64,000 nt of DNA, taken from an uncultured Dehalococcoidia bacterium. Lineage in GTDB: Bacteria; Chloroflexota; Dehalococcoidia; Lucifugimonadales; Australimonadaceae. Location of the stretch: positions 462,260-526,259 of the forward strand of contig OY282355.1 in assembly GCA_958295525.1 (NCBI GenBank), read 5' to 3'. Every line of letters starts with the position of its first letter. The stretch's first letter is position 1. The notes beneath the pieces were generated by a model. The model ran no database searches, was not told the origin of the DNA, and saw only the letters and a program-made list of their open reading frames with translations. A program made the translations under genes and the position numbers. Below are positions 60,405 to 64,000 of the stretch, piece after piece.

Positions 60405-60480
60405 ATCGTCGTTCCCGCGTAGGCGGGAACCTCGCCCCCTTGTCCCCTATCCCGTCACGACCGCGAAGGCGGGAGCCTAC
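60405..60480. repeat. Palindromic repeats and TGAGCGC pair upstream of the Rieske gene
   Basis: One palindrome (GTTCCCGCG-TAGG-CGGGAAC) and one partial copy occupy about 60405-60478. Two TGAGCGC motifs, 10 bases apart, follow at 60484-60490 and 60494-60500. The remaining gap from 60322 to 60624 contains no gene. Confidence 0.75.
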
Positions 60481-60556
60481 AAATGAGCGCTTTTGAGCGC
60501 TTTTCCGCGGAAATCGGCCATCCGCGACCCTTCTGCTTGCGTTTTGCGCGGAGTGG

Positions 60557-60562
60557 TACAAT
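60557..60562 (+). promoter_or_regulatory. -10 element (TACAAT) for the Rieske gene
   Basis: TACAAT lies 63 bases before the ATG at 60625. The TGAGCGC pair sits about 60 bases further upstream, a plausible place for an activator or repressor. No good -35 box was found. Confidence 0.4.
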
Positions 60563-60624
60563 CGCCTTATCCGGGCCGAGAGCCGTATCCGGGCCGAGAA
60601 GCGCGATGCGCGGGAGGCGATGCG

Positions 60625-61926
60625 ATGCTGAGCGTTCAGGAAAACGACCGCTTGTCGAGGGTGGGGCAGGGGACGCCGATGGGCGAGTTGATGCGCCGCT
60701 ACTGGCATCCCATCGCCGCCGCCGCCGAACTCGACGACCGCCCCACGAAAGCCGTGCGGCTGCTCGGCGAGGACCTCGTCCTCTACAAGGACAAGTCGGG
60801 GACGATGGGGCTGATCGAGCGCTTCTGCCCGCACCGGCGCGTGGATCTCTCCTATGGCATTCCGGAGGAGCACGGCCTGCGCTGTATGTACCACGGCTGG
60901 ATGATGGACGAGACGGGCCAGTGCATCGAGCAGCCGTTCGAGGAGACGGTTCACCCGGACGGGCGATTCAAGGAGAAGGTGAAGATCGCGGGCTACCCCG
61001 TTCAGACGATCGCGGGGATGGTTTTCGCGTATATGGGCCCGCAGCCCGCGCCGCTCCTTCCGAACTGGGAGCCGTTCACGTGGACGGACGGCTGGAGCGA
61101 GGTTGCGCTCGCGCCGCTGCCGTGCAACTGGCTGCAATGCATGGAGAACTCGCTCGACCCGGTGCACTTGGAGTGGCTGCACGGGTATTGGGGCGTCCGT
61201 CAGCAGCATGACAAGGCCGTCCGGCTCGGGCTGGCCAAGCCCGACGAGGTGGGCATTCTGCCCAAGCGCCATCAGAAGATCGGGTTCGACGTGTTCGATT
61301 ACGGCATCGTCAAACGGCGCGTTACGGAGGGCATAGACGAAACGCATGGCGACTGGGCCGTCGGCCACCCGGTGATGTTCCCGCAGATTCTCTTCGTTGG
61401 GAGTTCCGTGCGCTGCTCGATGCAGTTCCGGACGCCGGTCGACGACGAGAACACGCTGCACGTGACGTGGTTCTTCTACCGCGCCGCGCCCGGGCAGGCG
61501 GTCCGTCCGCAGGAGACGATTCCGTACTTCGACGTTCCGCTCTACGGCGACGACGGGCGCCTGATCGAAGACCTCGTGAACCATCAGGATTTCGTCGCGT
61601 GGATCACGCAGGGCGGCATCGCGCCGCGCCACCGCGAGCACCTCGGCGAGTCCGACCGCGGCGTCATTCTCTACCGCAAACTGCTCGCCGAGCAGATGGA
61701 CGTCGTCGCCGACGGAGGCGAGCCGATGGGCGTCGTTCGGGACGAGGGCGAAAACGAGTGCATCCGCCTTCCGCTGGAGCATTGGCCCTCGATGAACAAC
61801 CCCGCGCGGCTCGCTCGATTCACGCCGTCGCAGGCCGGCCAAAGCCCCGGCCACTTGGAGGAGATCCAGACGTTCCTCCGTCCGTGGGCCGAGGCGCCGC
61901 CCTGGGAGCCCGCCGCCGCGCGCTAA
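60625..61926 (+). CDS. Rieske non-heme iron oxygenase, alpha-subunit type
   Basis: A 433-residue Rieske oxygenase. The 2Fe-2S motif is C68-x-H70 (FCPHRR) and C87-x2-H90 (CMYHGW). The catalytic iron site is in SLDPVHLEWLHGYWG (D178, H181, H186). Such enzymes hydroxylate or demethylate aromatic or other small substrates using electrons from a reductase, absent here. GGGAGGCG precedes the ATG. Substrate unknown. Confidence 0.9.
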   Translation: MLSVQENDRLSRVGQGTPMGELMRRYWHPIAAAAELDDRPTKAVRLLGEDLVLYKDKSGTMGLIERFCPHRRVDLSYGIPEEHGLRCMYHGWMMDETGQCIEQPFEETVHPDGRFKEKVKIAGYPVQTIAGMVFAYMGPQPAPLLPNWEPFTWTDGWSEVALAPLPCNWLQCMENSLDPVHLEWLHGYWGVRQQHDKAVRLGLAKPDEVGILPKRHQKIGFDVFDYGIVKRRVTEGIDETHGDWAVGHPVMFPQILFVGSSVRCSMQFRTPVDDENTLHVTWFFYRAAPGQAVRPQETIPYFDVPLYGDDGRLIEDLVNHQDFVAWITQGGIAPRHREHLGESDRGVILYRKLLAEQMDVVADGGEPMGVVRDEGENECIRLPLEHWPSMNNPARLARFTPSQAGQSPGHLEEIQTFLRPWAEAPPWEPAAAR

Positions 61927-61944
61927 GGCGCGCGGTCGGGTCGG

Positions 61945-62240
61945 GGGCGCTGCAGGAGGCTCCCGCTTTCGCGGGAATGACGGAGATGGGGGCGAGATTC
62001 CCGCCTGCGCGGGAATGACGTGGCGCCTGGCGCTGCTCCCGCATGCGCGTGGGGACGCCTCCCAGTAGGTTCCCGCTTTCGCGGGAATGACGTGGCGCGT
62101 GGGGTGGTTTGGAGACGGGGCGCGTTGCGCCCCGTCCGGCGCTTGCGCGCCGACTGGATTCCCGCCTGCGCGGGAATGACGGGACACAGGAGGAAGGACG
62201 GGACAGGGGGGCGAGATTCCCGCCTACGCGGGAATGACAG
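61945..62240. repeat. Palindromic repeats with a composite element
   Basis: About five or six palindromes between the Rieske and VOC genes, including a complete composite element at about 62061-62182 (GTAGGTTCCCGCTTTCGCGG, TGGTTTGGAGACG, GGGGCGCGTTGCGCCCC). Compensatory changes keep its central stem paired relative to the copies at 47951 and 59255. Confidence 0.88.
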
Positions 62241-62320
62241 GGCGGTTATTAGCAACCAATCGCAAGCGCCGCTACTTGCTGGGTAAGCCCCGGTATTCTC
62301 CCGAGGCGCCTCCGCCGCGC

Positions 62321-62722
62321 CTAGACCGGCTTGCCGGTGGCGTGCGTCGAGTAGAAGATGATGCGCCGTCCGCCGGGCTCGGTCAGCGCGCACGTGTCGT
62401 GGATGCGCCCGCGTTCGATAGGGGAGGGGGCGAGCCCTTGCTCCTCGAACGCCGCGTGCGTCGCGTCGAGGTCGTCGACCATGAGGTCGAACGGCGCCTC
62501 AACGGGCTCCGCGCCTTCGTCTTTGGCTGCGGCGTCTTCTTGGGAGAGGACGAGGTGCGTTCCGCCGCGCAACTCGAGGATGACGAATTTGGGGCTGCGG
62601 AAGACGGGGCGCATTCCGATTCGCAGCATAAACGCCTCGGACTCCGCGAGCGCGGGCGTGCCCATGCTGACGTGTCCGACCCAGACGGGGGGCCGCTCGT
62701 CTTGCTGCGGGGTTTCGCTCAT
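62321..62722 (-). CDS. VOC (glyoxalase/bleomycin resistance) superfamily protein
   Basis: A 133-residue protein of the vicinal-oxygen-chelate fold: strand-helix start VGHVSMGTPALAESEAFMLR, GGTHLVLSQ, and C-terminal LTEPGGRRIIFYSTHATGKPV. The fold supports metal-dependent lyases, dioxygenases and binding proteins; function here is unknown. It overlaps the upstream small membrane protein gene by four bases (ATGA). Confidence 0.8.
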   Translation of the reverse strand: MSETPQQDERPPVWVGHVSMGTPALAESEAFMLRIGMRPVFRSPKFVILELRGGTHLVLSQEDAAAKDEGAEPVEAPFDLMVDDLDATHAAFEEQGLAPSPIERGRIHDTCALTEPGGRRIIFYSTHATGKPV

Positions 62723-62928
62723 AGGGCGTCCTCGTAGTTTTTCGGCTCGGGCCCGTAGTCCTTGTAGCCGAAGAGGATGGCCGCCAGCACGGCGGCGGGG
62801 ATGGTGGCGATGCGGAACATATCCTGGGAGGGGATGTCCAGCGCCATAGAGACGCCCATCAGCGTGAAGCCCACGACCAGCGTGACGCCCGCCGCGATCA
62901 GTCCGCGCTTCCTTCTGAACTCCAACAT
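62719..62928 (-). CDS. Small two-helix membrane protein
   Basis: A 69-residue protein with two predicted membrane helices (LIAAGVTLVVGFTLMGVSMA and IATIPAAVLAAILFGY) and an acidic tail. Not recognised. Coupled to the VOC gene by ATGA overlap. Confidence 0.6.
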   Translation of the reverse strand: MLEFRRKRGLIAAGVTLVVGFTLMGVSMALDIPSQDMFRIATIPAAVLAAILFGYKDYGPEPKNYEDAL

Positions 62929-63054
62929 ACGGCCTACCTCGCTATGAAATCGCGCTTATCCCGTTGTCTCGGCGCGCTCCGCCGGAAGCGCCCGGCCTTC
63001 TGCCGTCATTCCCTATAACCGCCCCGTCCGCTGAGGTCAGGGCGATGCAGGGGG

Positions 63055-63085
63055 GCGAGATTCCCGCCTACGCGGGAGCGCGCCG
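63055..63085. repeat. Single palindromic repeat
   Basis: One ATTCCCGCC-TAC-GCGGGA copy lies in the 252-base gap between uvrC and the small membrane protein gene. Several GATGCGCTGCGCG repeats follow at about 63082-63145. Nothing else is recognised. Confidence 0.75.
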
Positions 63086-63180
63086 ATGCGCTGCTCAGTC
63101 AAGCGATGCGCTGCGCGGAAATGGCGATGCGCTGCGCGCGCGTCGTCTGGGGGCGGGAATGACGCCACGCGCATTCTACG

Positions 63181-64000
63181 CTATTCCTCGCCGCCGAGGA
63201 ACGCCTTGAGGCTTTCGGCGGACGACCGGCTCATTCCTTTCACGGACGCGATCTCCTCGACGCTTGCCGTTTGCACGCCCGACGCGCTTCCGAAACGTCG
63301 GACGAGTTCGCGGCGACGCTTCGGGCCGACTCCGGGCGCGTCGTCGAGCCGCGAGCGCGTCGCCGCCCGCGAACGCCGTTGCCGGTGATAGGTGACGGCG
63401 AAGCGGTGCGCCTCGTCCCGCACGCGCTGCAGCAGGTATAGGCCCGGCGATTGGCGCGGCAGCAGAACCGGCTCCGGCGTATGCGGCAGGAACACCTCCT
63501 CCTCCCGCTTCGCCAGCGAGCACAGGGGAACGTCGGTCACGCCCAACTCTAAAAGCGCTTGCTGCGCCGCGCTCAAGTGCCCCTTTCCGCCGTCAATGAC
63601 GACCAGCCCGGGCGTGAACCCAAACGAATTGCCGTCCTCCGCCGGGCTCTCTCCTTCCGCAGGGACTTCCGCAGGAGCGGCGTCCCGGGGCGAGGCCGCC
63701 GCGCGTTCTTTCCTCTCCTTCTTCTCCGCCTCATCATCATCACGCCCCGCATCGTCACGCCCCGCTCCGGCGCTTCCGCGCTCATGAGCGCCGCGCCGCT
63801 CCTCTCCCAAACGCCGGAACCGCCGACGGAGCATCTCTTGCATCGAGGCGTAGTCGTCCACGCCGCTCACGCCTTTGATTTGGAAGCGGCGGTAGTGGGC
63901 GGTCTTGGGGCGTCCGTTCTCGAACACCACCATGCTGCCCACCGAGTTCGTTCCCTGGATGTTGGAGATGTCGTAGCACTCGATGCGGCGCGGGAGTTCC
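63181..64000 (-). CDS. uvrC: Excinuclease ABC subunit C, 3' part (5' end beyond window)
   Basis: The gene enters from the right edge; the visible part encodes about 272 residues of the C-terminal half. It begins in RRIECYDISNIQGTNSVGSM, continues through the RNase-H-like nuclease domain (LVVIDGGKGHLSAAQQAL and VTYHRQRRSR) and ends in a helix-hairpin-helix pair (DDAPGVGPKRRRELVRRFGS). UvrC cuts both sides of a DNA lesion in nucleotide excision repair. A charged insertion of about 65 residues (EERRGAHERGS to AEDGNSFGF) interrupts the nuclease domain before the LVVIDGGKG strand. Confidence 0.95.
   Translation of the reverse strand, partial: ELPRRIECYDISNIQGTNSVGSMVVFENGRPKTAHYRRFQIKGVSGVDDYASMQEMLRRRFRRLGEERRGAHERGSAGAGRDDAGRDDDEAEKKERKERAAASPRDAAPAEVPAEGESPAEDGNSFGFTPGLVVIDGGKGHLSAAQQALLELGVTDVPLCSLAKREEEVFLPHTPEPVLLPRQSPGLYLLQRVRDEAHRFAVTYHRQRRSRAATRSRLDDAPGVGPKRRRELVRRFGSASGVQTASVEEIASVKGMSRSSAESLKAFLGGEE

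Overview
This 64 kb window is high-GC bacterial chromosome packed with genes on both strands. The gene mix points to a free-living or host-associated aerobic member of the Chloroflexota, possibly a Dehalococcoidia/SAR202-type lineage. It includes a tripartite tricarboxylate transporter, a D-aminoacylase/acetoacetyl-CoA synthetase operon, cupin and Rieske oxygenase proteins, PQQ-type sugar dehydrogenases, a system I cytochrome c maturation cluster with a signal-peptide CcmD, and DUF3179. This placement is inferred from gene content only; no rRNA, tRNA or CRISPR array was found.

Layout. 0-4 kb: an orphan HK97-type phage portal gene, a small HicB-like protein, two tandem RDD membrane proteins, and a convergent nucleotidyltransferase / CDP-alcohol phosphatidyltransferase pair. 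4-9.3 kb: an EF-G-like GTPase, a UbiX prenyltransferase, a PNPOx-fold protein and a DUF3179 lipoprotein. 9.4-11.6 kb: an unusual two-gene unit on the minus strand. A sigma-70-like protein overlaps by GTGA an FtsZ that carries an N-terminal XRE-type helix-turn-helix domain. 12-13.8 kb: two small phage-like genes beside a ten-copy, 11-bp-period TGAGCGC array. 13.9-19.1 kb: a MacAB-like efflux operon ending in a gene of unknown function. 19.2-21.6 kb: a bicupin gene whose 3' end has been amplified into a 77-bp tandem repeat, then a ferritin-like protein. 21.6-28.4 kb: a five-gene minus-strand operon (D-aminoacylase, DMT exporter, acetoacetyl-CoA synthetase, MmgE/PrpD, PduO). 28.6-32.2 kb: a trehalose cassette (degenerate GT4 paralog, TreT, ROK kinase). 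32.3-33.4 kb: a second bicupin. 33.5-43.3 kb: four tandem PQQ-type sugar dehydrogenase lipoproteins, two with C-terminal cytochrome c domains. 43.4-49.3 kb: an MFS exporter, ccmABCD, a solitary atpC and a degraded stretch. 49.3-53 kb: tctCAB. 53-54.7 kb: a coiled-coil protein, coaD and rsmD. 54.9-64 kb: an MFS transporter, a methyltransferase, a PEP-carboxykinase-like protein, a queuosine-precursor transporter, a Rieske oxygenase, a VOC protein, and the 3' part of uvrC at the right edge.

Almost every intergenic gap holds copies of a short palindrome (ATTCCCGC-CTAC-GCGGGAAT followed by GACG), often inside a roughly 120-bp composite element. In two of the sugar dehydrogenase genes this element supplies the last codons and the stop. 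The most unusual items are the HTH-FtsZ fusion with its coupled sigma-like partner, the TGAGCGC array, and the mosaic dehydrogenase family.
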